Positions 1 through 9,094 of a stretch of 64,000 nt of DNA are shown here, in pieces (positions within the stretch are counted from its first letter, which is position 1; every line of letters starts with the position of its first letter). The stretch is from Pseudomonas helmanticensis. GTDB lineage: Bacteria; Pseudomonadota; Gammaproteobacteria; Pseudomonadales; Pseudomonadaceae. The translations under genes were made by a program, and so were the position numbers. Location: assembly GCF_900182985.1 (NCBI RefSeq), contig NZ_FXUY01000002.1:498501-562500 (forward strand), in the 5' to 3' direction. The notes below the pieces were generated by a model. It worked only from the letters and a program-made list of their open reading frames with translations. It did not search any database and had not been told where the DNA came from.

Positions 1-3000
1 CACCTTTTTCTTTGCCCAGCGCACCCAGCACACCCACGTTGTACCGCGGCTTGGCACTGATCGCCGCCACCGCAGAACTGACAGGTCGTTTCTCTTCAAC
101 GTGCAGCGCCACGATCGGACGCTGCAGAGCATAGTGCTGCTGGTAAAGCGACAGCGTGTAATCGGACGGGAAAACAACCGTTTTCGCGTTTTCGATGAAG
201 CCTCTCAATTGATCTCGCCACGCGGCTGCCGAAACACCATCGGGCAGAGGGAAAGCAGGATTGAGCAAATCATCGGAATATTGGCCAGGAAAAACACCCG
301 CGTCGTTGGTCAACGTCGGGTTGCCACCGATCCAGTAGAAGTCGTGGGCCGTCAATGCATACTCAGTCCCCAACTGCGCCGGAAGGTCGAACAGTGCCGG
401 GTTCAATCCAAGAGAGTGATGGAAATGGACGAATCCGACACCGCAGCCTTTAAGCAAGTCCACCAGCATCGGGAGTTCTTCCGGAAGACGGAATACCAGT
501 TCGTCTGCCCCAGGGAATGTGCCCATGTACAGCGAGACGGCGCCGGTACCCTTGCGCGGCGTGAGAATCAGGTTGTAGGCATTCGCCTGAAGCGCTTCGC
601 TCAGTTCCTCGACATGCTGCTTGACCCCGCCCCCGGCCTCATGGGAAACCTGCAGGATCTTGGGACGATCCAGTGTCGACAGCAACTGAACCAGACGATT
701 GACGCGTACCAGCTTGACCGGATCTTCAGCAATGAACGTCTGAATATCCAGGTGATAGTCCGGGTGCAGTTCGACAATGGCCTTGAAGGCATTTTCGATC
801 AAAGCCTGCTTGGTCGAGGAAAAACTGACACCGCCTTCATGGAACGCGTACAGGTTTGGAGTTATGACGTTGAACCAGCCAGCCTTGAGGGCACGCTGGC
901 ACAAATCGTTTTCTTCGCCATAGCCACGGCCGAATTTTTCCTCGTTCAACAGCCCGACGACGTCCAGGCAATCGCGGCGCACGTACATGCAGAAGCCGAC
1001 ACCGGTCGGTGCCTTCACATTCGGCAGTCGAGCACCGGCAAAGACTTTGTCGATCTGATGAACGTCCAGCCCGAACGCCTGTTCGTTTTCGTACAGGAAG
1101 GCCGGGAAACTGCAGATGGTCGCGTTATTCGAGAACGGCGTCACCGTACCGATATTCGGTGCACTGTAGGCTTCTGCGGTGAGTCGTTCCAGCCAGTTTT
1201 GCGGAACGATCACATCGCTGTTCAGGAACACGATGTCATCTTCGCCAGCTTGGCGCATGCCACGGTTAACGGTTTTGACGAACCCCAGGTTATTCGGGTT
1301 GTCCAGAACCGTCAGCACGCCTGGCCATTGCGTTTCGAGCTCGAGCAACATGTCCAGCATACCGGCATCGGGGCTGCAGTCGTTGATCGCAATGATCTTT
1401 GAACCCGGCATCGAAAGAATGCCTGGCATGGCAGCTTCGATGCAGCGTTTGGTCATCTCGATGCCTTTATAGACAGGCAAGATCACGGTCACGGACCGGG
1501 CACGGGCGATTGGCGCCTCGACGATGTAACTCTTGTCTGCAGATACCGGAGCCTTGACCTCCTGGTCACGCAGATAAACGGTGGCTGCGCGCTTGCAGCT
1601 TTCCACGTTGCTGCGTAAAGCCTTTTTGCCATTACGCAATGAACGAACGACAAACCGGATCGGCTTGGTGATAAACCAGGAGTTCGAATGGATCACATCA
1701 TTGTAGGCCACCTGACTTTCAGCCAGCCGCACAGACAAACGGTAGCGTTCCGACTGAGCACTTTCGAGTTCGCTTTGCAGCTGTCGAGACTCGGCCGCAA
1801 CTCTTTCAATTTCTCGTCCGGCAGCGTCCAGCGCTTGTGTTTCTGTAGCCAAGGCGGCCTGAGACTTGTTGAAAGCCATCAACAAGTTGTCGATGACAAC
1901 CCGACGATCCTCTTCCCACGTTAGAAACTCGCTTGGCTCGCGACCATTGACGGCACTTTGTACAGAGGCTTCCAGCGATAGGAATTGGTGAACATCTGCC
2001 TCGTCGATCAAATAGCCAGCCGCCGCAGAAGCGGCAAACACGAATTCCTTGTAAGTGGCTGTAGCGAAATCAGCACATGGGCTGAAGCGAGTCACCGACC
2101 CAAGCAATTGCCGCAGTGCCCTGAACAGCAAAAATTCGATGCGCAAACCGACCGTCAGCGACCACTCTTTATCGATCAGATGAGGCGCACCTTGCTGATC
2201 AATCAGAATGTTCTGCGGTACGGCATCGAACAGATGCCCCGGCAACAAACCATCTGCCCCCGGCTGCTCACCGGAAATATTTTTCAGTATATCCACGTAG
2301 CCGTTCAGGAATACGCCTACCTGGGCATAAGTCCAGCCTTCGGCATTGACGATCTCGATCAACTTCGTCGAGAGAACCTGCCCTTTGACATAAGGCTCTG
2401 AGGCCGTCAGTTTGAATTCGACGATAGAGTCCACAGCTGGCGCCGCTTGCGTCTCGGCCAACTTCTCGTAGTGAACGCGAATTGAGCTGTCAGCACCTTT
2501 TTTGAACGAGGAGCTCTTGCAGAACTCAGCCCGGCGGTCACTGCTGAAGTGAACGGCCAGCGTTCCTTTATCGAGGGTTTTACGGGCAACCGGCGAAGCA
2601 CCGATGAGGAAGGAGTTGGACATGTCCATGCCCAAACCATTCTTGCAGATCTGCGGCCACGCCAACTCGAGCGAAAACGTACACAGCTCAGGCAACTGCG
2701 GGTCGCGCTGGGCGCTTTGCCAGGCAAAAGCCGCAGCATCGAAATCAGGGTCGACAAAGCCTTCTTCCGTGACAATCGAAACCGGCAGTTTGTAATCCGG
2801 AAATGGCGCAAAAAATTCGTTGGACGAGAAGCCGGCACCGGACAATAGCGAAGCCAGCGCCTGCTTGCCGTAAGTTTGTGGGGTCGCACTGTTGTAGCGA
2901 CCCTCGACACCGAACATCGGTGTAACAACATGATCTTCCGGTGCGCCTGCAAAATACTTGAGGCCCAACTGGTTCTCGATGGCGATGATCAGCAAACCGT

Positions 3001-3550
3001 CCGGCTTTAACAACGAACGGACTTTTGCAAGCATGTTCGCGCCCGGGTTCTCACCCGACACAAACAGGTTGGCGTACTCAAAAACACCAATCAGCGTGAT
3101 GACATCAAACTTCTTGTCAATCTGGAAGCTTTCGAATGTTTCGGCCAGCACCGATACGTTCGGCAAGTCTCTGGTGCGCGCGCGGGCAATGCTTGCGCGG
3201 CGGGCACTGCCTTCCAGCGCCAGGACATTGCCGCCCTGCTCGCCCAGATAGCGGGTAATGGCGCCGCAGCCAGCGCCGATTTCCAGGACGTCACCGCGAA
3301 GATCGGCATCAAACACCCGCAGCAGGTTCGCGCGAGTGCTGGACAGGTAATACAGCGATGGCCAATCCGTACACCAGCCACGTAGTTCATCGGAGAAAAC
3401 ACTGACATCACGTGCCTTGTCAATCAAGTACTTGATGCGCAGTTCGGTGGTATCGCCGTCACTGTAATTGATACTCGCATAATCCGGTCGCGACCAGATC
3501 TTGAGTTCTTCGTTAAGTTGATAGCCCGCTTGCGTCAGTAAAGTATTCAA
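1..3550 (-). CDS. Fused methyltransferase / coiled-coil / glycosyltransferase (O-antigen), 3' end outside window
   Basis: About 1183 codons are open from a TTG start to the window edge, so the C-terminus is missing. A class I SAM methyltransferase motif (EIGAGCGAITRYL) lies near residue 88. A kinase-like loop (VPQNILID, then LIDKEW) lies near 440-463, and a Gln/Glu/Ala-rich coiled coil near 545-620. A GT2 domain starts about 683 (SVTVILPVYKG; FLNSDVIVP near 773). A further glycosyltransferase-like part starts near 960 (ILQVSHEAGGGVKQHVEEL). The TTG overlaps the stop of the wzt gene (TTGA), with AAAGG about 7 bases before it; no nearer ATG fits. Position after wzm/wzt and the domain order suggest a role in finishing or extending exported O-polysaccharide. 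Enzymatic specificity is inference. Confidence 0.85.
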   Translation of the reverse strand, partial: MNTLLTQAGYQLNEELKIWSRPDYASINYSDGDTTELRIKYLIDKARDVSVFSDELRGWCTDWPSLYYLSSTRANLLRVFDADLRGDVLEIGAGCGAITRYLGEQGGNVLALEGSARRASIARARTRDLPNVSVLAETFESFQIDKKFDVITLIGVFEYANLFVSGENPGANMLAKVRSLLKPDGLLIIAIENQLGLKYFAGAPEDHVVTPMFGVEGRYNSATPQTYGKQALASLLSGAGFSSNEFFAPFPDYKLPVSIVTEEGFVDPDFDAAAFAWQSAQRDPQLPELCTFSLELAWPQICKNGLGMDMSNSFLIGASPVARKTLDKGTLAVHFSSDRRAEFCKSSSFKKGADSSIRVHYEKLAETQAAPAVDSIVEFKLTASEPYVKGQVLSTKLIEIVNAEGWTYAQVGVFLNGYVDILKNISGEQPGADGLLPGHLFDAVPQNILIDQQGAPHLIDKEWSLTVGLRIEFLLFRALRQLLGSVTRFSPCADFATATYKEFVFAASAAAGYLIDEADVHQFLSLEASVQSAVNGREPSEFLTWEEDRRVVIDNLLMAFNKSQAALATETQALDAAGREIERVAAESRQLQSELESAQSERYRLSVRLAESQVAYNDVIHSNSWFITKPIRFVVRSLRNGKKALRSNVESCKRAATVYLRDQEVKAPVSADKSYIVEAPIARARSVTVILPVYKGIEMTKRCIEAAMPGILSMPGSKIIAINDCSPDAGMLDMLLELETQWPGVLTVLDNPNNLGFVKTVNRGMRQAGEDDIVFLNSDVIVPQNWLERLTAEAYSAPNIGTVTPFSNNATICSFPAFLYENEQAFGLDVHQIDKVFAGARLPNVKAPTGVGFCMYVRRDCLDVVGLLNEEKFGRGYGEENDLCQRALKAGWFNVITPNLYAFHEGGVSFSSTKQALIENAFKAIVELHPDYHLDIQTFIAEDPVKLVRVNRLVQLLSTLDRPKILQVSHEAGGGVKQHVEELSEALQANAYNLILTPRKGTGAVSLYMGTFPGADELVFRLPEELPMLVDLLKGCGVGFVHFHHSLGLNPALFDLPAQLGTEYALTAHDFYWIGGNPTLTNDAGVFPGQYSDDLLNPAFPLPDGVSAAAWRDQLRGFIENAKTVVFPSDYTLSLYQQHYALQRPIVALHVEEKRPVSSAVAAISAKPRYNVGVLGALGKEKG

Positions 3551-4854
3551 TTTGGAACCTTTTTGGCACGAATGCTCGAATCTAGATTTACCAGCCCAAA
3601 AAACTTGTCTGTCGGCCGCACTTGAAGGTGCACAGAATCGTAACGGCGATCCCTTGGGGTCACTTCTTCACCGTCTTTGGTCGAAACGCCTAGGGAAATG
3701 AAGTAGTCACCCGGAGCCAGTTCGCAGGCAATCGACAGCTCGACCTCGACGATATCGCCCTTGCGCCCAAAGGCACGGAAATCCGCAGAGTCGAGCGTTT
3801 CACTGTTCACGCCGTAGACGGTTACACCTTCCTTGGTTTTGATGGTCATGCCGAGGATTGGACAAACCAGATCGGTATCAAATCTGACGAACACGGCCAG
3901 CTTGAGTTTCGCGCCGGTGTCAACTGCGACGGGATACTCTTGACCATCAGCGCTTAGATGAAAGTCGATGATCGTTGCCGCGCGATCGCCCCAACGATAC
4001 TCATTGGGATTGTAGTTGGGGTGCGTATCAAACACGTCCATCCCGCCCTCAGGCGTGTGATACGTTTCCGGTGCGTCGACAGCAGGCTCGAGTTCAGTCA
4101 CCACAGAGTTCTGGGTCTTGCCGAACAGCAGATCCAGATAGCGATTGACGACTTTGCGTGGCTCGCCTTGCTCTAACTGCACACCGTCATTCAACAGGAA
4201 TGCCTTGTCGCAATGAGTCACGATCTGCTCACTCGAATGCGTCACGAGGAGGATGCTGGTGCCATTTTCCTTTAACTTCTTCAAGCGATCGAAACAGCGC
4301 GCCTGGAACTTCGCATCACCCACGGCCAACGCTTCGTCAACAATGAGAATGTCCGGCTCGACCTGCGCTTGAACGGAAAACGCCAGGCGGACGAGCATCC
4401 CGCTGGAATAGGTTTTTACCGGCTGATTGATAAACTCGCCGATGTCCGCAAACTCGATGATTGCATCGTACTTTTCATCGATCTCTTCTTTGCTCAAACC
4501 GAGGATAGTTGCGTTCAGGTAGACGTTTTCGCGGCCGGTAAACTCGGGATTGAAACCCGAGCCCAGTTCAAGCAACGCGGCGATCCGGCCGTGGGTTTCC
4601 ACGGTGCCGCCGGTAGGGTTGAGGGTTCCGCAGAGGATCTGCAACAGCGTGGACTTGCCGCTGCCGTTTTTGCCTACAATCCCCACGGTCTCGCCTTTAC
4701 GAATCTCGAACGAGACATCGTGGAGCGCCCAGAACTCCCGGCAATATTTCTTCTTGCCGCGGCTGAGCATCTGCAGCAGACGGTCATGTGGCTTGTCGTA
4801 AATCTCGTAGCATTTGCTGAGATTCTGAACTTTGATGGCAATCTCAGATGACAT
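3547..4854 (-). CDS. wzt: O-antigen ABC exporter ATP-binding subunit, Wzt type with C-terminal carbohydrate-binding extension
   Basis: The 435-residue ATPase powers export of undecaprenyl-linked O-polysaccharide across the inner membrane with the Wzm permease. Walker A (GKNGSGKST) is near residue 61, the signature region (YSSGMLVRLAF) near 150, and Walker B (ILIVDEALAVGD) near 172. Residues from about 270 to the end form an extra beta-rich domain like the one that reads the chain end in E. coli O9a-type Wzt. The ATG at 4854 was chosen because AAAGGA lies just upstream and it overlaps the end of wzm by 11 bases. An upstream in-frame start at 4890 lacks this support. The symbol is by family; the polysaccharide is not known. 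Confidence 0.92.
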   Translation of the reverse strand: MSSEIAIKVQNLSKCYEIYDKPHDRLLQMLSRGKKKYCREFWALHDVSFEIRKGETVGIVGKNGSGKSTLLQILCGTLNPTGGTVETHGRIAALLELGSGFNPEFTGRENVYLNATILGLSKEEIDEKYDAIIEFADIGEFINQPVKTYSSGMLVRLAFSVQAQVEPDILIVDEALAVGDAKFQARCFDRLKKLKENGTSILLVTHSSEQIVTHCDKAFLLNDGVQLEQGEPRKVVNRYLDLLFGKTQNSVVTELEPAVDAPETYHTPEGGMDVFDTHPNYNPNEYRWGDRAATIIDFHLSADGQEYPVAVDTGAKLKLAVFVRFDTDLVCPILGMTIKTKEGVTVYGVNSETLDSADFRAFGRKGDIVEVELSIACELAPGDYFISLGVSTKDGEEVTPRDRRYDSVHLQVRPTDKFFGLVNLDSSIRAKKVPN

Positions 4855-5662
4855 CAGCAAATCCTTTTCGAGTTTTCTGGAACCAGGCAAAGCCCAGCCA
4901 GGCGACCACTAGTGAGCCTGCGAAATAAATGCCCAGAACAGTGAAATCAGGCATACGCCCCCAAAACAGCACTTCGCGTGCGTATTCAATGGTTGGCGTG
5001 AGCGGGTTCAACATCAGCAAGTGTTGATATTTTTCGGGCAAGGCACTCGCCGGGTAGAAAATGGGCGAGAGGAACATCAGTACGGTGGTCAGGATCCCGA
5101 TGAATTGCGCGACATCACGCAAGTAAACCCCGAGCGATGCCAGGGCCCACGTCAATCCCATGATCAATAGCACCAGAGGCAACATGATCAGCGGGAACAA
5201 CAAGACCGTCAGATGCGGCGTACCAAACAGAAAGACATAGGCGATCAGCCATACGATCAGACTGATCACCATATGAAACAGTGCGGAACCCACGGTGACC
5301 CACGGCAGGATTTCCAGCGGGAAAACCACCTTCTTGACGTAGTTGGCGTTGGAAAGAATCAACGTCGGGCTGCGATTGAAGCACTCGGCGAACAGGTTGA
5401 ATACGATCAGCCCCGCGAACAGGATGAGCGCGAATTCTGTCTTGGAATCACTGCCGCCACTCCAGCGAGCCTTGAACACGACACTGAAGACAAACGTGTA
5501 CACAACCAGCATGAACACCGGATTGAAGAACGACCACAGAATCCCCATGAAAGACCCGCGATAGCGCCCGACAACCTCTCGCTGCACCAGAGCTTTGATC
5601 ATGCTGCGATTGCGCCACAAGCTACCGAGCAATTCCCTCGGCGAAATCGAAAAATTACGCAT
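4844..5662 (-). CDS. wzm: O-antigen ABC exporter permease, Wzm type
   Basis: The 272-residue integral membrane protein is of the ABC-2 permease family. It has a cytoplasmic N-terminus (LVQREVVGRYRGSFMGILWS) followed by about six hydrophobic segments and the FLSPIFYPASALP region typical of polysaccharide export permeases. It pairs with the overlapping downstream ATPase to move lipid-linked O-antigen to the periplasm. The ATG at 5662 is preferred to a GTG three codons earlier; AGG lies about 10 bases before the ATG. Presence of this pair means the O-antigen is assembled by the ABC-transporter route rather than the Wzx/Wzy route, as far as this window shows. Confidence 0.92.
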   Translation of the reverse strand: MRNFSISPRELLGSLWRNRSMIKALVQREVVGRYRGSFMGILWSFFNPVFMLVVYTFVFSVVFKARWSGGSDSKTEFALILFAGLIVFNLFAECFNRSPTLILSNANYVKKVVFPLEILPWVTVGSALFHMVISLIVWLIAYVFLFGTPHLTVLLFPLIMLPLVLLIMGLTWALASLGVYLRDVAQFIGILTTVLMFLSPIFYPASALPEKYQHLLMLNPLTPTIEYAREVLFWGRMPDFTVLGIYFAGSLVVAWLGFAWFQKTRKGFADVI

Positions 5663-5777
5663 TAAACACACACCTAAAAAAACGCAGGGAGATGAACCTC
5701 ATCAAAAATTCTCTCGTTCAAATACCGCTAACGTGCCTGCAGAAAGCGTGCAAAGCGTCCTGCAAACGCGAATATCT

Positions 5778-6782
5778 TCATATTCTATTAATGATCGCGG
5801 CCAGGATCAGTCCCAGGCTACCCCACATAGTCTGTCGATAGACGCCGGACCGTCTCAACCACAAGAATCGCGCCGTGCCCCGGGACTTTCGGGCTTTCTG
5901 AAACAGATCCAGGGTCAATTGATTCTCTTCGCTCAAACTTGCGCGAACCGATTCAAGGGCAACGATATTCCTCTGGTTCCATCCTTTGAAGCGCCCGCTG
6001 AACATCATGCGCAATCTTGCCAAACGCGCGCGCGCGCCCATGTCGGAACCGATCAGATTGGTATCGTGCTGTCTGTAAAGAATGGTCGGCGCATGATCGT
6101 AGACAACTTGTCCGCCCGCACCGGTCACCAACAGATAGGCCCACCAGTCATGGGACACTATATCGAGATGTGCTCCGGCTGCCTGAAATAGCGCTTGCGC
6201 CGAACGGTTGAAAACCATGGTGTTGCCACCGGCAAGGCTCTGCACCAACGCATTGGCAAAACTGGCCGGCCGTGCAAACAATGGCGAACTGCCGATCACC
6301 GCTCCCGCATCGTCAATCAATTCAGTACGCGCGCAGTACAATGCTGGAATATCCATCGGCAACAGCTGCAGCGACTTGAGAGCCACCTCGAGTTTGCAGT
6401 CTTGCCAGATATCATCCTGATCGGCCCATGCATAAAAATCCGACTGAGCGGGGGCAATGCAGGCCAGTGACAGAAAGTTCGCAGCGAAACCTCGCTTCGG
6501 GCCTTGCCGGACAGTCAGCTTGCCTTCGCCCCAGGCCTCGGCGTATTGGCGCAACATGTCCAGAGTGCCATCGGTTGAGCCATCGTCCGATACCACGACA
6601 TCCCAATTCTGAAAACTTTGACGAGCAATGGAATCCAGTTGTTGAGACAGAAAACGCTCACCGTTGTAAGTACACATAAGGATTGTGACGCGCGAAGCGT
6701 GCGAACCTTTACCCGGCTCGCGGGGAGGTAAATTGCCTGTCTGAACAGCTTGCGGAAGAGGGACTACCACCGAGCACTCCAT
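5778..6782 (-). CDS. Glycosyltransferase family 2, rhamnosyltransferase-like
   Basis: The 334-residue cytoplasmic GT-A glycosyltransferase starts its domain at about residue 32 (VTILMCTYNGERFLSQQLDS). The nucleotide-binding DDGSTDGT motif and the ADQDDIW motif, the latter common in rhamnosyl- and related sugar transferases, are both present. It lies between the epimerase gene and wzm on the same strand and is probably part of the O-antigen operon. The start is unsure: ATG at 6782 has no clear ribosome site, while GTG at 6770 has GGAG six bases upstream. The sugar donor could be dTDP-rhamnose, given rmlBDA upstream, but this is inference. Confidence 0.85.
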   Translation of the reverse strand: MECSVVVPLPQAVQTGNLPPREPGKGSHASRVTILMCTYNGERFLSQQLDSIARQSFQNWDVVVSDDGSTDGTLDMLRQYAEAWGEGKLTVRQGPKRGFAANFLSLACIAPAQSDFYAWADQDDIWQDCKLEVALKSLQLLPMDIPALYCARTELIDDAGAVIGSSPLFARPASFANALVQSLAGGNTMVFNRSAQALFQAAGAHLDIVSHDWWAYLLVTGAGGQVVYDHAPTILYRQHDTNLIGSDMGARARLARLRMMFSGRFKGWNQRNIVALESVRASLSEENQLTLDLFQKARKSRGTARFLWLRRSGVYRQTMWGSLGLILAAIINRI

Positions 6783-7168
6783 TGCGTTAAGGATAAAATA
6801 ATGACGGGATTGATTCGCCCGCCATCAAACTGCGCACTATCATTGGGGCAAGCCTTACATGCTCTTCTCATGGGCCGCTCCGACTGCGCAAAATTTGCCA
6901 TTATAACAATGAGTCAAAGCCACTTGATAGCCCGGTGATATCACTGAAGGAAATACGGTCGGGCATTCACAGCACCGGAAAATTGAAATCGCATCGGCCT
7001 GGATTGAACTTCAATAGCCCGGCAAAGCTGCATTGGTTTGGGGGGGCGTAGGGTATCAAGCGCCCTGCATTGGCAAAAGGGGTGGCATTCTGCCAATTGG
7101 CACTTGCAGATCGATGGCCACTACTCCCCTAAACCTTCAACTCCATTCGAAAACAGCACGCGAATTGA
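6783..7168. other. Intergenic stretch within the O-antigen locus
   Basis: This 386-base non-coding gap separates the epimerase gene from the downstream glycosyltransferase. It is the only long gap inside the locus. It contains a minus-strand TATAAT and a run of seven to eight G near 7040. I see no gene remnant or convincing terminator. It may hold an internal promoter for the glycosyltransferase and exporter half of the locus. Confidence 0.5.
6900..6905 (-). promoter_or_regulatory. Candidate sigma-70 -10 box (TATAAT)
   Basis: A perfect TATAAT on the minus strand lies about 118 bases before the start of the downstream glycosyltransferase. No good -35 is seen at 17 bases, where the sequence is TATCAA-like. 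It is a candidate only. Confidence 0.3.
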
Positions 7169-8122
7169 TCAATGATCGAGGTAATGCATCGCTGTGACCT
7201 TCAACGCCTTGTCGACACTGACAGGAGGCGACCACTGCAACAGCAAGCGGGTTTTATCGATGTCGACCTGCAGTGAACCGCAAAGTCTTTGCGCCATATC
7301 CCCTTTACCCACCAATTGTGCAGCAGCTCGCAGCAGCATTTTCGGCAGAGGCAACAAAAAGGCCCGCTTATCCAGAGCCGCCGCCATACGCCGCAGCAAG
7401 CGAGTGGTAGACAAGTCTTCGCCATCGCTGACCAGAAACGTCTGATTCGCCGCTGCGGGGTGCGCAATACAGGTAACAATCAGATCCACGAGATTGCCCA
7501 GCGCCACCAGACTGCGCTGATTTCGCAACGCCCCCAATGGCAACGGCAAGCCTTTGCGCAACCAGCTCATCATGCTGAGGAAGTTGGCTTTTACACCCGG
7601 GCCATACACCAGCGGCGGACGGATGATGACAATCTCCATGCCGGTCTCACGACCGATTTCACGCAAGCACTCTTCCGCCTCGCCTTTGGAAACACCATAG
7701 GGATCAACGGGTGCGGGCTGATCGTCAGCCTTGAAGGGCATTCCGGGCAATGTCGCTTCACCGTTGACCTTGATCGAACTGATGAACACAAAACGCCTGA
7801 CACCCGCCTCGGCCGCTTTGCGCGCCAGGCGCGTTGTGCCCTGGACGTTGATCTCACGAAATTTTGCCAGAGGGTCGGCGGCAGTATCACTCATCACATG
7901 GACGCGGGCTGCACAGTGAACCACCGTATCAATCTGCATCAACGCTGGCAGTTCAATGCTGGCGCTCAAGTCGAACGGCACCACATCGCACAAACCGCTC
8001 AACCGGCTTTCACCGCGCACGGCGGCAACAGGCGCATACGCCTTGTCCAGCAACATGCGAAAAACCACTGCCTCACCGACAAAACCGGTGGCACCTGTAA
8101 CCAACACCCGGCGCTTCGTCAT
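7169..8122 (-). CDS. NAD-dependent epimerase/dehydratase, nucleotide-sugar type
   Basis: The 317-residue extended short-chain dehydrogenase has the Rossmann motif GATGFVG at residues 10-16 and the catalytic YGVSK near residue 143. It also has the HCAARVHVM stretch typical of UDP-sugar 4-epimerase-like proteins of Pseudomonas O-antigen loci (WbpV-like). It likely makes or modifies a UDP-sugar for the O-antigen or its initiating residue. Its start overlaps the upstream glycosyltransferase stop by four bases (ATGA), so the two are probably translationally coupled. Family membership is clear; the exact reaction (4-epimerase or reductase) cannot be settled from sequence reading alone. Confidence 0.88.
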   Translation of the reverse strand: MTKRRVLVTGATGFVGEAVVFRMLLDKAYAPVAAVRGESRLSGLCDVVPFDLSASIELPALMQIDTVVHCAARVHVMSDTAADPLAKFREINVQGTTRLARKAAEAGVRRFVFISSIKVNGEATLPGMPFKADDQPAPVDPYGVSKGEAEECLREIGRETGMEIVIIRPPLVYGPGVKANFLSMMSWLRKGLPLPLGALRNQRSLVALGNLVDLIVTCIAHPAAANQTFLVSDGEDLSTTRLLRRMAAALDKRAFLLPLPKMLLRAAAQLVGKGDMAQRLCGSLQVDIDKTRLLLQWSPPVSVDKALKVTAMHYLDH

Positions 8123-9042
8123 TCAGCTTTTTTCCCAATGACCGCAGTGGCCCAACAAATACAGAAGAAAAACACCTTGTCCCGCTTTCGACGCCGGCAA
8201 TGCCGGGCACTCAGGGACAATCTCAACAGCTGCCTGCGGCCTAACGACAACCAGCGCCGCACGAATACATCGTCCCCGACACCCACCAGCTTCGCGATCA
8301 ACCGCACCTGGGAAAACCACCAGCCATCGTGAATCGTCTTGTAACGATCAATCAACGAACCGATACCGGTATTTGCCCCCACTTGATTTTGCTCATGCTG
8401 GCGATATTGCATGGACGACAACGGATCGATGAACCAGCTTAAGCCGTGACTGCGGGTGTAGGCGTAGCAATACCAGTCATGCAGGCTGACCTGCTGCAAC
8501 TCGTCCCAATTGGCGAGCATCGACGCCTTTAACTGCGTCATCAGTTGTCGGCTCATGACATAGGTACAGCCCGGACCTGCAGCCTCGAACAAATAATCCC
8601 AGGCGACTTGCGGCTGCCCTTTGTCGAGCAGACAAGCTCGCCCGTCTGCCCAGAAGGCCGTGACATTGCTGGAGTAGGCGTCAACCTGACGTAACCGGAT
8701 CGCCTGAGTCGCGCGATCAAGCTTGTCGAGATTCCAGATATCATCCTGGTCAGCGAAGGCGATGAAGTCATATTCTTCCACAGGCACATCGCGAATCAGC
8801 CTGAAGAAATTACGCGACGCGCCGCCAAAGCTGCCGGCTTCAGGCAGGACAATCACTTGCGCATGGCGCGCAGCATAGTCCGCGCACCAGGTTTCGGTAC
8901 CGTCAGTGGAGGGGTCGATACTGATGTAAACGGTTACGTCGACGGCTGACTGGTCAAGGATCGAGGCCAACTGCTCCTCGATCCAGCGCATGCCGTTAAA
9001 GGCCGCCAACAACACTGCAACCTTGGGATGTTCTACTGGCAT
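8119..9042 (-). CDS. Glycosyltransferase family 2, rhamnosyltransferase-like
   Basis: The 307-residue GT2 enzyme opens with VAVLLAAFNGMRWIEEQLAS and carries an IDPSTDGT nucleotide-binding turn and the ADQDDIW motif. That motif is shared with the other GT2 gene in this locus, so the two are related. It probably adds one sugar of the O-antigen repeat in the cytoplasm. AGGA sits five bases before the ATG. It lies 52 bases after rmlA and overlaps the next gene by ATGA, so it belongs to the same transcription unit. Rhamnose as donor sugar is inferred from the neighbouring rmlBDA genes. Confidence 0.87.
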   Translation of the reverse strand: MPVEHPKVAVLLAAFNGMRWIEEQLASILDQSAVDVTVYISIDPSTDGTETWCADYAARHAQVIVLPEAGSFGGASRNFFRLIRDVPVEEYDFIAFADQDDIWNLDKLDRATQAIRLRQVDAYSSNVTAFWADGRACLLDKGQPQVAWDYLFEAAGPGCTYVMSRQLMTQLKASMLANWDELQQVSLHDWYCYAYTRSHGLSWFIDPLSSMQYRQHEQNQVGANTGIGSLIDRYKTIHDGWWFSQVRLIAKLVGVGDDVFVRRWLSLGRRQLLRLSLSARHCRRRKRDKVFFFCICWATAVIGKKAE

Positions 9043-9094
9043 GCCAATCCTGATTAGACCGGTTAAACACTACTGCTCGAAAAAGGTATTTCGA

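Noticed and set aside
101-1402. A 433-codon plus-strand frame at the left edge
   Set aside because: It is antisense to the glycosyltransferase part of the large fused gene, whose minus-strand frame is continuous and motif-bearing.
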